Counted from the stretch's first letter, positions 10,602 to 19,831 are shown. The stretch is DNA of 64,000 nt from Aliivibrio finisterrensis (GCF_008933155.1 NZ_WBVP01000005.1:186001-250000); one strand, 5' to 3'. Notes: a model not told the origin generated them from the sequence alone. Made by a program: numbers and translations.

Positions 10602-12556
10602 TCGCAGAACTCGGTCATTTTGCCTTAATTGCTTCTCTAGGACTTTCAATCCTATTGAGTATATTACCAATATATGGTGTGAGCCGTGGTAATAAAGCAT
10701 TAATGCAAAGTGCAAGACCATTGTCATGGGGAATGTTCTTACTCCTTGGCTTATCATTTGGGATCTTAATGTGGGCCTTCTACATTAACGATTTCACTCT
10801 GCAATATGTAGCAAGTAACTCAAACAGCTTACTTCCTTGGTATTACCGTTTAACCGCCGTTTGGGGTGCTCACGAAGGATCTTTATTGCTTTGGGTTCTT
10901 ATCCAAGCAGGTTGGACCGTTGCCGTAGCAACCTTCAGTCGTGGTATGCCACAAGAGTCGATTGCACGAGTATTAGCAGTAATGGGGTGGATTAACGTTG
11001 GTTTCCTACTTTTCATTATTCTAACGTCAAACCCATTCTTACGTACTTTGCCATTCTTCCCAATTGATGGTCGTGATTTGAACCCGCTTCTTCAAGATCC
11101 AGGTCTAATCATTCACCCACCAATGCTATACATGGGTTATGTAGGTTTCTCAGTTGCGTTCTCTTTCGCTATTGCTTCACTAATGGCGGGTCGTTTAGAT
11201 ACGGCTTGGGCTCGTTGGTCTCGTCCTTGGACAATCGCAGCATGGTCATTCCTAACGGTAGGTATCTCTTTAGGTTCATGGTGGGCATATTATGAACTTG
11301 GCTGGGGTGGCTGGTGGTTCTGGGATCCAGTAGAAAACGCATCATTCATGCCTTGGCTTGCTGGTACCGCACTAATGCACTCATTAGCGGTAACAGAGAA
11401 ACGTGGCACCTTTAAAGCGTGGACAGTATTGCTGGCGATTTTAGCCTTCTCATTAAGTTTATTAGGCACATTCCTTGTACGTTCAGGCATCTTAGTATCG
11501 GTTCACGCCTTTGCTTCTGATCCTGCACGAGGCATGTTTATTCTTGGCTTCCTAGTCATGGTGATCGGTGGTTCATTACTGCTGTTCGCTCTAAAAGGTG
11601 CATCAGTACGAGTTCGTGGTAACTTCTCACTGTTCTCACGTGAAAATGCGTTATTAGCTAACAACATCTTATTAATGACAGCTTTAGTTGTTGTACTTGT
11701 TGGTACCTTATTACCGCTAGTACATAAACAACTTGGTTTAGGCTCAGTATCTATCGGTGCTCCGTTCTTTGATATGCTGTTTGCGTGGTTAATGATCCCA
11801 TTTGCTTTCTTAATGGGTATTGGTCCTCTGATCCGTTGGAAGCGTGACAATTTAAGTCACTTAGCAAAACGCATGGTGATTACTGGTGCGATTACCATAC
11901 CACTAGCCGCAATCTTCATGGTTATCTTTGCCGATAGATTCCAATTCATGCCATACCTTGGCTGGATGATGTCTATTTGGATTGTGATTTTACACGGCTT
12001 TGAATTATACGAGCGTGCAACTCATCGTCACTCATTCTCTGTAGGTATAACGAAACTGGGTCGCAGCCATTGGGCAATGATGTTTGCGCACATTGGTCTA
12101 GCCGTAAGTATTATTGGTATTGCTATGGTACAAAACTACAGCATCGAAAAAGATGTTCGTTTAGCACCAGGTGAACACATTGAAATGAACGGTTACCAGT
12201 TCTACTTTGCTGGGGTTCGTGATACTGACGGTCCTAACTACGATGGCTACACTGCTGATTTTGATATCACGTTAAACGGTAAGGCGATTAATACGCTTCA
12301 TGCTGAAAAACGTTTTTACCAAACGGCAGGTTCAATGATGACAGAAGCAGCGATTGATCGTGGTTTCACTCGTGATTTATACATTGCAATGGGTGAGCGT
12401 TTAGATGACAACCGTTCATGGGCTGTACGTATTTACTACAAACCATTCGTACGTTGGATCTGGGCTGGTACATTATTTATGGCAATTGGTGGCATATTAG
12501 CATTATCTGATAAGCGCTACCGTTTCCGTAAAACAGATAAAAAACAGGAAGCTTAA
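10598..12556 (+). CDS. ccmF: Cytochrome c heme lyase subunit CcmF
   Basis: A 652-residue polytopic membrane protein and the core of the heme ligase that attaches heme to apocytochrome c. The WWD motif [19 protein letters not shown] is at about residues 234-252. Conserved His residues are in [12 protein letters not shown] and [15 protein letters not shown] large soluble segment near the C-terminus (about 510-610) is followed by a final membrane helix. It overlaps ccmE by four bases and lies three bases before ccmG. Confidence 0.96.
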   Translation: MIAELGHFALIASLGLSILLSILPIYGVSRGNKALMQSARPLSWGMFLLLGLSFGILMWAFYINDFTLQYVASNSNSLLPWYYRLTAVWGAHEGSLLLWVLIQAGWTVAVATFSRGMPQESIARVLAVMGWINVGFLLFIILTSNPFLRTLPFFPIDGRDLNPLLQDPGLIIHPPMLYMGYVGFSVAFSFAIASLMAGRLDTAWARWSRPWTIAAWSFLTVGISLGSWWAYYELGWGGWWFWDPVENASFMPWLAGTALMHSLAVTEKRGTFKAWTVLLAILAFSLSLLGTFLVRSGILVSVHAFASDPARGMFILGFLVMVIGGSLLLFALKGASVRVRGNFSLFSRENALLANNILLMTALVVVLVGTLLPLVHKQLGLGSVSIGAPFFDMLFAWLMIPFAFLMGIGPLIRWKRDNLSHLAKRMVITGAITIPLAAIFMVIFADRFQFMPYLGWMMSIWIVILHGFELYERATHRHSFSVGITKLGRSHWAMMFAHIGLAVSIIGIAMVQNYSIEKDVRLAPGEHIEMNGYQFYFAGVRDTDGPNYDGYTADFDITLNGKAINTLHAEKRFYQTAGSMMTEAAIDRGFTRDLYIAMGERLDDNRSWAVRIYYKPFVRWIWAGTLFMAIGGILALSDKRYRFRKTDKKQEA

Positions 12557-12559
12557 ATT

Positions 12560-13111
12560 ATGAATAAGAAGTTTTTATTTGCACCTCTAGCACTGTTTTT
12601 AATTTTAGTTGCCGTGTTTGCTACTCAGTTAACACGCAACTCAAATGGTGATGATCCAACAAAGCTAGAATCAGTGTTAGTTGGTAAGCACGTACCTGAG
12701 TTTCGTTTAGAAGATTTAGCACAAGAAGGCAAACTATACGATCAAAGTATTTTTAAAGGGGAGCCTTTATTACTGAACGTATGGGCAACGTGGTGTCCAA
12801 CGTGTTATGCCGAGCATCAGTACCTTAATACCCTTGCCACTCAAGGTGTTAAGATTATCGGTATGAACTACAAAGACGATAGAGCCGGTGCAATTCAATG
12901 GCTAACCGAGTTAGGTAACCCGTATTTAATCACTCTATTTGATGGTGATGGCATGCTGGGTATGGATTTAGGCGTGTACGGCGCACCTGAAACTTTCCTA
13001 ATCGACAGCAACGGTATCGTTCGCTACCGCCATGTTGGCGATGTAAATGATCGCAATTGGAATGAAGTATTAAAGCCAATGTATGAGCAGCTTGTTGCGG
13101 AGGCTAAATAA
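12560..13111 (+). CDS. ccmG: Thiol:disulfide oxidoreductase CcmG (DsbE)
   Basis: A 183-residue membrane-anchored thioredoxin-like protein. It keeps apocytochrome c cysteines reduced for heme attachment. The anchor is at about residues 7-23, the active site is WCPTC with Cys79 and Cys82, and the cis-Pro loop is in GAPETFLID. The acidic segment GMNYKDD also fits the family. Its stop overlaps the ATG of ccmH by one base. Confidence 0.95.
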   Translation: MNKKFLFAPLALFLILVAVFATQLTRNSNGDDPTKLESVLVGKHVPEFRLEDLAQEGKLYDQSIFKGEPLLLNVWATWCPTCYAEHQYLNTLATQGVKIIGMNYKDDRAGAIQWLTELGNPYLITLFDGDGMLGMDLGVYGAPETFLIDSNGIVRYRHVGDVNDRNWNEVLKPMYEQLVAEAK

Positions 13112-13626
13112 TGAATAGTCGCTTACGTAAATGGGGACTTCGTAGCTTTGCGGCTATCGCATTGAGTTTATTTGCGGTTCAAGCAAGTTACGCAACTATT
13201 GATTTGTATAAGTTTGATTCGCCAGAGCAAGAGCAGCAATTTAAAGAACTTGGCCAAACATTACGTTGCCCTAAATGTCAGAACAATAACATTGCTGATT
13301 CAAATGCAGAGCTTGCTCAAGACATGCGCCATAAGGTGTATGAAATGACCAAAGCCGGTAAATCAGACCAAGAAATTGTCGACTATATGATTGATCGTTA
13401 CGGTAACTTTGTTACTTACGATCCACCGCTAACTGCTGGGACATTGGTTTTATGGCTAGGTCCGCTAGGTGTTCTTGTGTTTGGCTTTGGTTTTATTGTG
13501 CTTCGTAGCCGTAAATCAAAAGTGGTAACGGAAGATAATTCAGAAGAGTGGGATAACGAACATGAAGAACGTTTGAACGCCTTATTAAATGAGAATAAAA
13601 ATGAAGATGGGAAGGTAAACAAATGA
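13111..13626 (+). CDS. ccmH: Cytochrome c maturation reductase CcmH (short form)
   Basis: A 171-residue protein that reduces the apocytochrome CXXCH motif. It has a signal peptide ending near SYA (about residue 28), the redox motif LRCPKCQNNNIADSNA with Cys53 and Cys56, and a membrane helix at about 108-128. In E. coli the CcmH N-half and CcmI C-half are fused; here they are separate genes, overlapping by four bases. Confidence 0.95.
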   Translation: MNSRLRKWGLRSFAAIALSLFAVQASYATIDLYKFDSPEQEQQFKELGQTLRCPKCQNNNIADSNAELAQDMRHKVYEMTKAGKSDQEIVDYMIDRYGNFVTYDPPLTAGTLVLWLGPLGVLVFGFGFIVLRSRKSKVVTEDNSEEWDNEHEERLNALLNENKNEDGKVNK

Positions 13627-14837
13627 TTTTGTTTTGGATTTCGACCTTAGCCCTAATTTTTGTTGGTGTTGTATTTATCGCGCTTCCGTTATGGAAAGCA
13701 AAAGCGCAAGACGATGATGCACGCCGAGATGAATTGAACAAAGCCTTCTATAAAGATCGCTTAGCTGAACTGAAAGAAGAAGACGCAGAAGGTCTTGTGA
13801 ATAACCAAGATGAGTTAATCACAGAACTAAAGCAATCTTTGCTAGATGATATTCCCGCAACAGAGAAAGCACAACAAGACAGCTTGAATGCAAGATTATT
13901 TATCTTGCCTTCAATCATCATTTTTATTGTTATCTCGTATGGGCTGTATTTTAAATTTGGCAGCTTAGATAAAGTTGAAAAGTGGCAAGAAGTAAGTGCA
14001 CGCTTACCTGAGCTATCTCAACAACTAATGAATCCAGAAGGTGTAGCGTTAAGTGACGCTGAAATGGCAAACCTGACTTTAGCATTACGTACCAAGTTGC
14101 ACCATGAACCTAATGATGCAATGGGCTGGTTCTTGTTAGGTCGTATTGGTATGTCAAATCGTGATATTGATACCTCTGTGGGCGCAATGAAAAAAGCGTA
14201 TGAATTAAAACCAACAGATGTTGATATCAAATTAGGCTATGCACAAGCATTAATGCTTTCAGGTGATGATGCGAAAGCGGATCAAGCCAAACAAATGCTT
14301 AAGCAAGTACTTCGTGGTGACTCGACCAATTTACGCGCTTTATCGCTACTTGCGTTCAGTTCGTTTGAACGTCAAGACTATAAAGGTGCAGTATCTGCAT
14401 GGAAAGCAATGCAAATGTTGATTGGCCCTGATGACTCCCGCTATGAAATGCTAACTCGCAGTATCGAACGTGCCCAATCTAAGATGAATCCTGAAGCGAA
14501 CATAGATAAGCAAGTACCTATTACTGTTAATTTAGGCAGCAATGTAACGCTACCTTCGCAAGGTGTTGTGATTGTATCGATCCATCCTGCTGATGGCTCT
14601 GCTATGCCAGTTGCTGCAGCTCGTATGCCACTTAGCCGTTTCCCGTTGAAAATCATGATGTCAGATGACAACAATATGATTGAGCAGCGTAAACTGTCTG
14701 ATATGCCAAACTTTATTGTTCGAGCTCGTATCGATCAAGATGGTAACGTATCGACTAAAGAAGGCGATTGGTACGGTGAAAGTACAGTCAGCACATTAGG
14801 TGAAAATGTATCGCTTGAGATAGATAAGCAATATTAA
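13623..14837 (+). CDS. ccmI: Apocytochrome c chaperone CcmI with TPR domain
   Basis: A 404-residue protein with two membrane helices (about 2-22 and 95-113), a cytoplasmic loop between them and a periplasmic TPR region (about 145-280). It captures apocytochrome c C-termini for the heme lyase. NDAMGWFLLGRIGMSNRD and the following repeats show the TPR pattern. The last roughly 90 residues form an extra beta-rich domain usual in the long form. It is last in the operon, with a terminator 27 bases later. Confidence 0.92.
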   Translation: MILFWISTLALIFVGVVFIALPLWKAKAQDDDARRDELNKAFYKDRLAELKEEDAEGLVNNQDELITELKQSLLDDIPATEKAQQDSLNARLFILPSIIIFIVISYGLYFKFGSLDKVEKWQEVSARLPELSQQLMNPEGVALSDAEMANLTLALRTKLHHEPNDAMGWFLLGRIGMSNRDIDTSVGAMKKAYELKPTDVDIKLGYAQALMLSGDDAKADQAKQMLKQVLRGDSTNLRALSLLAFSSFERQDYKGAVSAWKAMQMLIGPDDSRYEMLTRSIERAQSKMNPEANIDKQVPITVNLGSNVTLPSQGVVIVSIHPADGSAMPVAAARMPLSRFPLKIMMSDDNNMIEQRKLSDMPNFIVRARIDQDGNVSTKEGDWYGESTVSTLGENVSLEIDKQY

Positions 14838-14863
14838 TATCTTTGAACAAGTGGCATACTACA

Positions 14864-14899
14864 ACGGGTAAAGGCATTAAGCTTCTGCCCGTTTTTTTT
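14864..14899 (+). terminator. Terminator of the ccm operon
   Basis: ACGGG / CCCGT stem with a long loop containing AAGCTT, then eight T. The stem is short, so termination may be partial and let some transcript reach mlaA. Confidence 0.7.
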
Positions 14900-14944
14900 G
14901 AATTAACTATAATCATATAAATAATACCAAGTCGAAGGTGTATT

Positions 14945-15730
14945 GTGTTGAAGAGAATAGGGATATCTTTTTCATTATTGTTTTTGATCGTAGGCTGCTC
15001 TCAAACGCCAGAACAAGATAATAATGAAGTAGAAACAACCGAAGTCGTAGAGGTAGAGCACGATGATTCTCATAGCGGTGATCCGTTAGAGGGATTCAAC
15101 CGTGTAATGTGGGGGCTAAATTACGATATTTTAGACCCGTATTTAGTACGTCCTGTCTCGGTTGGTTATGTTGAATACACCCCAAGCCCAATTCGGATGG
15201 GCATAGCCAATTTCCTCGCTAATCTAAATGAGCCATCGAGCATGGTGAATAATTTACTCATGGGCAATGGCAGCGTAGCCATGGTTCACTTTAATCGATT
15301 TTGGTTAAATACAACATTAGGCTTGGTAGGCTTAATTGATATAGCCAGCGCTGCTGATATAAACAAACCAGGCAGTAAATCCTTTGGTGATGCGCTTGGT
15401 CATTATGGTGTTGGGAATGGACCGTACTTTATGCTGCCGGGTTATGGGCCTTGGACATTGCGTGAAGCAGGGGATTTTGTTGATGGCTTTTATATGCCTC
15501 TTTCTTACTTAAATTTCTGGCAAGGTCTTGGGAAATGGGGTTTAGAAGGAATGGAGTCTCGTTTTCAGTTGATCTCACAAGAGCCAATGCTAGAAGCCTC
15601 GCCTGATCCATACGCTTTAACGCGTGATGTTTACTTGCAACGCCAAGATTTTAAAGCCGAAGTTGAACCAGAAGTAGACTTAGAAGCAGAAGGTGATATT
15701 GACGATTACCTCGATGAGATAGATGAGTGA
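14945..15730 (+). CDS. mlaA: MlaA (VacJ) outer-membrane lipid-asymmetry lipoprotein
   Basis: A 261-residue lipoprotein. MlaA extracts misplaced phospholipids from the outer leaflet of the outer membrane and hands them to the Mla transport pathway. The lipobox LIVGC puts the lipidated Cys at residue 18. DPLEGFNRVMWGLNYDILDPYLVRPV is the start of the conserved domain, and YFMLPGYGPWTLREAGDFVD is its best-known block. The start is GTG with GAAGGTG upstream. An acidic tail (about 235-261) is longer than in E. coli. The rest of the mla system is not in this window. Confidence 0.94.
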   Translation: MLKRIGISFSLLFLIVGCSQTPEQDNNEVETTEVVEVEHDDSHSGDPLEGFNRVMWGLNYDILDPYLVRPVSVGYVEYTPSPIRMGIANFLANLNEPSSMVNNLLMGNGSVAMVHFNRFWLNTTLGLVGLIDIASAADINKPGSKSFGDALGHYGVGNGPYFMLPGYGPWTLREAGDFVDGFYMPLSYLNFWQGLGKWGLEGMESRFQLISQEPMLEASPDPYALTRDVYLQRQDFKAEVEPEVDLEAEGDIDDYLDEIDE

Positions 15731-15751
15731 TCAGCACCTTAAAGCGGTTTG

Positions 15752-15776
15752 AAAAAAGGCCTCAATAAAGAGGCCT
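15752..15776 (-). terminator. Terminator of the first fadL gene
   Basis: Read on the minus strand, AGGCCTC / GAGGCCT (loop TTTATT) is followed by six T. On the plus strand there is no T run, so it serves fadL more than mlaA. Confidence 0.85.
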
Positions 15777-15808
15777 AATGCAATTTCTATGTAGTCAGTC
15801 AGTTCTGA

Positions 15809-17143
15809 TTAGAAACGGTAGTTCGCTTGAACACCTAGTAGCCATACGCTACCCGTTGTTTCGCCGTTGAAAGAACCTGCAATACCTTGTGCTTCATTAT
15901 CTGATTCATAGCCACGAGATTCTGTGATAGGCGCATCTTTAGCAATGATATAAGTGAAACCAGCATCTAGTGATAGATTTTGTGACCACTCATAGCCAGC
16001 ACCAATACTTAACCAAGTGCGATCCGTCTCAGGAATCGTGATAGTACGGTTTTTATCGCTAACCGCTGAGGTATCGTAAGCAATACCTGAGCGTAAGGTG
16101 ATTTTTTGGTTTAGTTGGTAAGTACCACCTAGCGCGATGCGGTAGTTATCTTCCCAATGCTCTTCTTTAACCATTGTTGGCGCTTTACCATCATGGAAAT
16201 CAGCTTCTAATTTTTCAAAGCTGCTCCAATCTGTCCAGTTAACGCTAGCGTGAATAGCTACGGTATCTGTTAGCTGATGAAAACTAGCTAATTCAGCTGT
16301 TGCAGGCATAATTAGTGCCATTGAACCTTGTTTTGTTAGGTTTTGGGCAGGGAACATTGCACTTAAAGGAATAAAGCCAACGCCTTCAGCATGGCCTTCA
16401 AGATCTAATTTTACTTCAGATTTATAGGTGAAACCAAGACGATTAGTTTCATTGATCTGCCAAGCTGTACCTACTTGCCAACCCAAAGCTTCATCTGTAC
16501 CTTCCATGTATTTCAGAGTGGTTCCTTTTTTGATAGGTATGCCATTTAATGTGAAGTTTTGAGGAGCTGTTGCTCCAAAATGACCTTCACCCATCACATA
16601 ACGAACACCACCGCCAATGCTTAATTGTGGCATCACTTGGTAAGCAATGTTTAGGTTTAGTTCTTTAGTGATGATACTTGCTGTATTACCAAAGTGGCTT
16701 GCTGCAAAGTTTTCATCAAGATCGGTTTCCATGCCGTAGTTAGTACCTAGCGCAACACCAAGAGCTAATTTTTCATTTACACGGTGTGATAGATAAAAGT
16801 TAGGGATCACAGCGCTGTGAGCGAAGTCTTCAGATGACGTATGTCCACTTTTTTGTGTTAGTGATTTAGAACCATCAACATATCCATTAACATCAACGTT
16901 AGGATCAACATAAATACCACCCACCGAAATCTGCGTACCTTCTAGGTAAGTCAGCATTGCCATGTTACGCCATTGTGCATCAGCACCGTCAGCCATTGCA
17001 GCTTCACCTGCGTACGCACGACCAAGACCAGTCGCTGAATACTCTGCCAATTGGAAGCCTGCTGCCATAGAAGTTGTGCTTGTTACTGAGCCTAATAGAC
17101 CAAGTGCAATAGCAAGAGATAGGCGGTTTTTATTATTGTTCAT
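15809..17143 (-). CDS. fadL: FadL-family long-chain fatty acid outer-membrane transporter
   Basis: A 444-residue outer-membrane beta-barrel that takes up long-chain fatty acids. The signal peptide ends at TSMAA, and the mature N-terminus begins GFQLAEYSATGLGRAYAGEA, the FadL hatch region. The C-terminus ends in Phe (LGVQANYRF), usual for outer-membrane barrels. I chose the ATG at 17143 (MNNNKNR) because GGA lies about eight bases upstream; an ATG at 17155 and a longer frame to 17233 lack this. A second fadL lies directly upstream on the same strand. A FadR-like operator is at 17307-17323. Confidence 0.92.
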   Translation of the reverse strand: MNNNKNRLSLAIALGLLGSVTSTTSMAAGFQLAEYSATGLGRAYAGEAAMADGADAQWRNMAMLTYLEGTQISVGGIYVDPNVDVNGYVDGSKSLTQKSGHTSSEDFAHSAVIPNFYLSHRVNEKLALGVALGTNYGMETDLDENFAASHFGNTASIITKELNLNIAYQVMPQLSIGGGVRYVMGEGHFGATAPQNFTLNGIPIKKGTTLKYMEGTDEALGWQVGTAWQINETNRLGFTYKSEVKLDLEGHAEGVGFIPLSAMFPAQNLTKQGSMALIMPATAELASFHQLTDTVAIHASVNWTDWSSFEKLEADFHDGKAPTMVKEEHWEDNYRIALGGTYQLNQKITLRSGIAYDTSAVSDKNRTITIPETDRTWLSIGAGYEWSQNLSLDAGFTYIIAKDAPITESRGYESDNEAQGIAGSFNGETTGSVWLLGVQANYRF

Positions 17144-17158
17144 TGATTTTTCCATATT

Positions 17159-17381
17159 GGTACAAGTGTACGCTGAATTTCGTGGTAATAAGTTGAAGTG
17201 GATAATACGTTCTAGAGTAAAAACTTCAAACAAAAAATTGATTTATTCGAGTTTTAAGAGCTTTTTTCTGTAAAAAGTTTCAGATTTAGCTAAATTTTCT
17301 GTATTTATCTGGTCGGATGTGTTATTTGGGCGTACAGGTGTATATCTTAAATGGTATTTGAGGGTATAAGTGTACGCTGAA
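17159..17381. repeat. Imperfect 19-base direct repeat around the fadL control region
   Basis: GGTACAAGTGTACGCTGAA (17159-17177) and GGTATAAGTGTACGCTGAA (17363-17381) differ at one base and lie 204 bases apart. They bracket the FadR-like site at 17307-17323. The span given covers both copies and the DNA between them. Confidence 0.8.
17307..17323 (-). promoter_or_regulatory. FadR-like operator upstream of fadL
   Basis: ATCTGGTCGGATGTGTT on the plus strand keeps the ATCTGGT half of the E. coli FadR site and the TGGTCNGA core. It lies about 160 bases before the fadL start. FadR represses fatty-acid degradation genes until acyl-CoA appears. Confidence 0.65.
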
Positions 17382-17422
17382 AATTCAAGTAAGTTAGGGA
17401 CTAGGAAGAGCAGGGTTCAGAT

Positions 17423-17566
17423 CGCTTCGCTTGCAGGTTTCAGAGGTGATCGCTGAACGAACAGCATCAAAGAAGGTTCTCCCCCTTGGTTGATGAGTTA
17501 TTGAGATCGATAAAGTAAATAGAAGGGGGAGTTAGAGGGGGTTGTTTGCTCTTATAGAGCGAAGCG
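17423..17566. repeat. Nested inverted-repeat intergenic element between the two fadL genes
   Basis: The outer arms CGCTTCGCT (17423-17431) and AGCGAAGCG (17558-17566) enclose inner arms CTCCCCCTT (479-487 of the 17 kb block) and AAGGGGGAG (17523-17531). The element also carries GAGGGGGTT after the inner arm. The CTCCCCCTT...AAGGGGGAG pattern followed by a G-rich tract resembles short dispersed intergenic repeats of many bacteria. There is no reading frame of note in it. It explains most of the 540-base gap between the fadL genes. Confidence 0.75.
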
Positions 17567-17629
17567 TTCTAGTTAGCGCAGCGTATCGTTTCTAGTTTAT
17601 ATGGCATTGTTTTTAGATACGTGGCGATC

Positions 17630-17656
17630 AAAAAAGGCCAGCGTATGCTGACCTTT
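17630..17656 (-). terminator. Terminator of the second fadL gene
   Basis: Minus-strand stem AAAGGTCAGC / GCTGGCCTTT with loop ATAC and a following T run, 26 bases past the stop. The two fadL genes are therefore probably separate transcripts. Confidence 0.85.
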
Positions 17657-17682
17657 TGGTTTTACCCTTTTAAGAATAAATC

Positions 17683-18921
17683 TTAGAAGCTGTAGCTGTA
17701 CTGAACACCAGCAAGAATTGCATCTGCGTGTGTTGTTGCTGTTAGATTCGGTGTCGGTGCTTTTGTTTCAGAAACACTAACGTCATCACCGATTAGGTAA
17801 GTGAAGCCGAAATCAACCGTGTGTTTTTTAGCAAAGTGGTAGCTGAAACCCCCAGAGAACCATTGGCGATCTGAATCAGGTACTGAGATTGATGTTAATT
17901 TATCTTGAGCTGAAGTGTCATACATGTAACCCGCACGTAATGTCCATGCATCGTTTAGGAAGTAAGTACCACCAATGGCGTAATGCATACCATCTTGCCA
18001 TTCGTAGTTATTGATGTTTACACCTTCTTTAGTGTTTAGCTCATCAAATGCACTCCAACCAATCCACTGTACAGAGTAGTGAACCGCAAATTTAGTGTCT
18101 TTTATTTCGTGATAACCAGAGAACTCAGCCATACTTGGGAGTGGCATTAATAATTTTTGACCATCAATAGCATTACCACCAGCCATATTATTCATGTACA
18201 TATCACCTTCAGCTTCGATCTCTGGGCTGTAGTGATACGAAAAACCAAAGCGGTTGCGTTCATCTAGTTCGTAAACTGTGCCTAAGTTCCAGCCAAGGCC
18301 AATACCATCAGCTTCAATATCTAAAGCAGTAGTGTTTCCCGTTCCTGCTAAAAGAGCCGATTCTCTTTTTAATTTCCCACTACCTTGAACGATATCTAAA
18401 CCACCACCGATGCTAAATTGTTCATTGATACGGTAAGATACAGTTAATGCATAGTTAATGCTCTTGATTTCAGTGGTACCGCCATAGATGCTTGCACCAT
18501 TTGTAGCACCGAAGCTATCATCAAAGTTATTAGTTGTACCAAAGTTAGAATAAATACCCGCACCAAATGCCCACTGGTCATTTAAACGGTGAACATAATA
18601 GATATTGGGTACAGGAGTACCACTGCTATTATTTTCGCTATCTAGGCTTTGTCCTGCATATTCAATATCAGTCACATCAATATCAGTTTTGATGTAGTTA
18701 ACACCGCCTGAAAACTGTGATGAATCAAAAAGAGCCATGGCAGCGGCGTTACGTGACATTACTGATGCGTTATCAGCGATTACTGCATCACCAGAAAATG
18801 CACGGCCTAGGCCAGTTGCTGATTGTGCGTTTAGTTGGAAACCGGCAGCAGTAGCTTGTTGTGTTGCAAGAGTGATGGTTGCTGCTAGAAGTGTTTTTGA
18901 AAACAGACGCTTCTTATTCAT
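17683..18921 (-). CDS. Second FadL-family fatty acid outer-membrane transporter
   Basis: A 412-residue FadL paralogue. The signal peptide is MNKKRLFSKTLLAATITLA and what follows to about residue 26; the mature N-terminus GFQLNAQSATGLGRAFSGDA is the FadL hatch. The C-terminus ends YSYSF. It is shorter than its neighbour and clearly diverged from it, so this is an old duplication. I chose the ATG at 18921 for the signal-peptide start, though an in-frame ATG at 18957 would add 12 residues; neither has an ideal ribosome site. Two FadR-like sites lie 110-170 bases upstream. Substrate differences from the first FadL cannot be read from sequence. Confidence 0.9.
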   Translation of the reverse strand: MNKKRLFSKTLLAATITLATQQATAAGFQLNAQSATGLGRAFSGDAVIADNASVMSRNAAAMALFDSSQFSGGVNYIKTDIDVTDIEYAGQSLDSENNSSGTPVPNIYYVHRLNDQWAFGAGIYSNFGTTNNFDDSFGATNGASIYGGTTEIKSINYALTVSYRINEQFSIGGGLDIVQGSGKLKRESALLAGTGNTTALDIEADGIGLGWNLGTVYELDERNRFGFSYHYSPEIEAEGDMYMNNMAGGNAIDGQKLLMPLPSMAEFSGYHEIKDTKFAVHYSVQWIGWSAFDELNTKEGVNINNYEWQDGMHYAIGGTYFLNDAWTLRAGYMYDTSAQDKLTSISVPDSDRQWFSGGFSYHFAKKHTVDFGFTYLIGDDVSVSETKAPTPNLTATTHADAILAGVQYSYSF

Positions 18922-19032
18922 AATTATTATATTCCATGTATTGTTATTTCCTTTCAATTCTGCGACTGAAAAGATTTTTTTAGTTGAGACTGAAATCTCG
19001 ATGCCGAGATAATAACGATCAGATCATAGACG

Positions 19033-19049
19033 ACAAATCCGACCACTGC
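19033..19049 (-). promoter_or_regulatory. FadR-like operator upstream of the second fadL
   Basis: On the minus strand, GCAGTGGTCGGATTTGT shares TGGTCGGAT and the TGT end with the site at 17307. It is about 110 bases before the fadL start. Confidence 0.6.
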
Positions 19050-19071
19050 TAAAAATTCATTAAAATTCGTG

Positions 19072-19088
19072 ATCTGGTCGTGATTTGC
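19072..19088 (+). promoter_or_regulatory. Second, weaker FadR-like operator upstream of fadL
   Basis: ATCTGGTCGTGATTTGC keeps the ATCTGGTCG half-site, with a poorer right half. It is 39 bases from the stronger site, an arrangement like the paired operators at E. coli fadL. Confidence 0.45.
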
Positions 19089-19424
19089 TCGCAAATGCCG
19101 TTTCTGTTAACAATGCTAGAGTTAATGCTCTATTTTTTGTCTTGTTTTTTACTTGCCTCTTCCTTTGTAAGTCATTGATTAAGTTTAACTATTTATGTAT
19201 AGCTGTTGTATTTAGAGTTTAAAATCTAAATTTGTGGTTTTCTAATGTTAAATTGATGAAAAATTTTAATTTTTTCATGGTTTTTGGGTGGTATGTTATA
19301 GGTAGGTTGTAAAGTGTTCACTGAGAGCATACTTAATTTGAATTTCATTAATTAAGCAGAAAAGTAGTAAAAGAACATAAAATTGATCTATTTCAATAAA
19401 TGGATTGAGAATCACGTTATAGTT

Positions 19425-19586
19425 GATCTCGTTATCTGGTTGAGCAATCAACCCGTTGAGCAAGATAACATTTCCTTTTGAAGGCTGACTTTACTTTCTC
19501 CTTATCAGGTGAAACTGATTTTACAATTGGCTATTATCGTTAATTGTTTTTTATTCTGACCACATCGATTGATGTGGTTTTTTTTT
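19425..19586 (+). ncRNA. Candidate structured small RNA between fadL and fadI
   Basis: About 160 bases with no good reading frame but strong structure. At 19431-19469 the stem GTTATCT / AGATAAC contains a second helix GGTTGA-GCAA-TCAACC with a tetraloop. A small hairpin ATCAG-GTGAAA-CTGAT follows at about 19504-19519. The region ends in a strong terminator at 19559-19586. A terminator facing fadI but 245 bases before its start must end some other transcript. The 5' end is a guess because I see no clear promoter. I do not recognise a known small RNA. Confidence 0.45.
19559..19586 (+). terminator. Strong terminator in the fadL-fadI intergenic region
   Basis: Perfect stem ACCACATC-GATT-GATGTGGT followed by about ten T. 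No annotated gene on the plus strand ends nearby, so it marks the end of an unannotated transcript or a leader attenuator. Confidence 0.85.
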
Positions 19587-19787
19587 ATCAAAACAGTCAG
19601 TAGGTTACATTTTCATCGTTTAAATACTTATGTAGATTGGTATAACTTGGTGCTTTATTTGTCCCCTTTTTCTTATCTAATACCCTCATTTTTAACCAGT
19701 AAACAATAATTTCTGAGTGATTAATAATTCGCCGCTCACATTTCTACTATAACGCACTTCTCAAAATTAACAAATTGGTTACAATTT

Positions 19788-19804
19788 GAGGTCTGACCAC
19801 TTAT
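19788..19804 (-). promoter_or_regulatory. FadR-like operator directly upstream of fadI
   Basis: On the minus strand, ATAAGTGGTCAGACCTC contains TGGTCAGAC, the FadR core. It is centred some 35 bases before the fadI start codon, a repressing position near the promoter or transcript start. Confidence 0.65.
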
Positions 19805-19831
19805 TAGGTTGATATTATGCAAGGAGATGCA

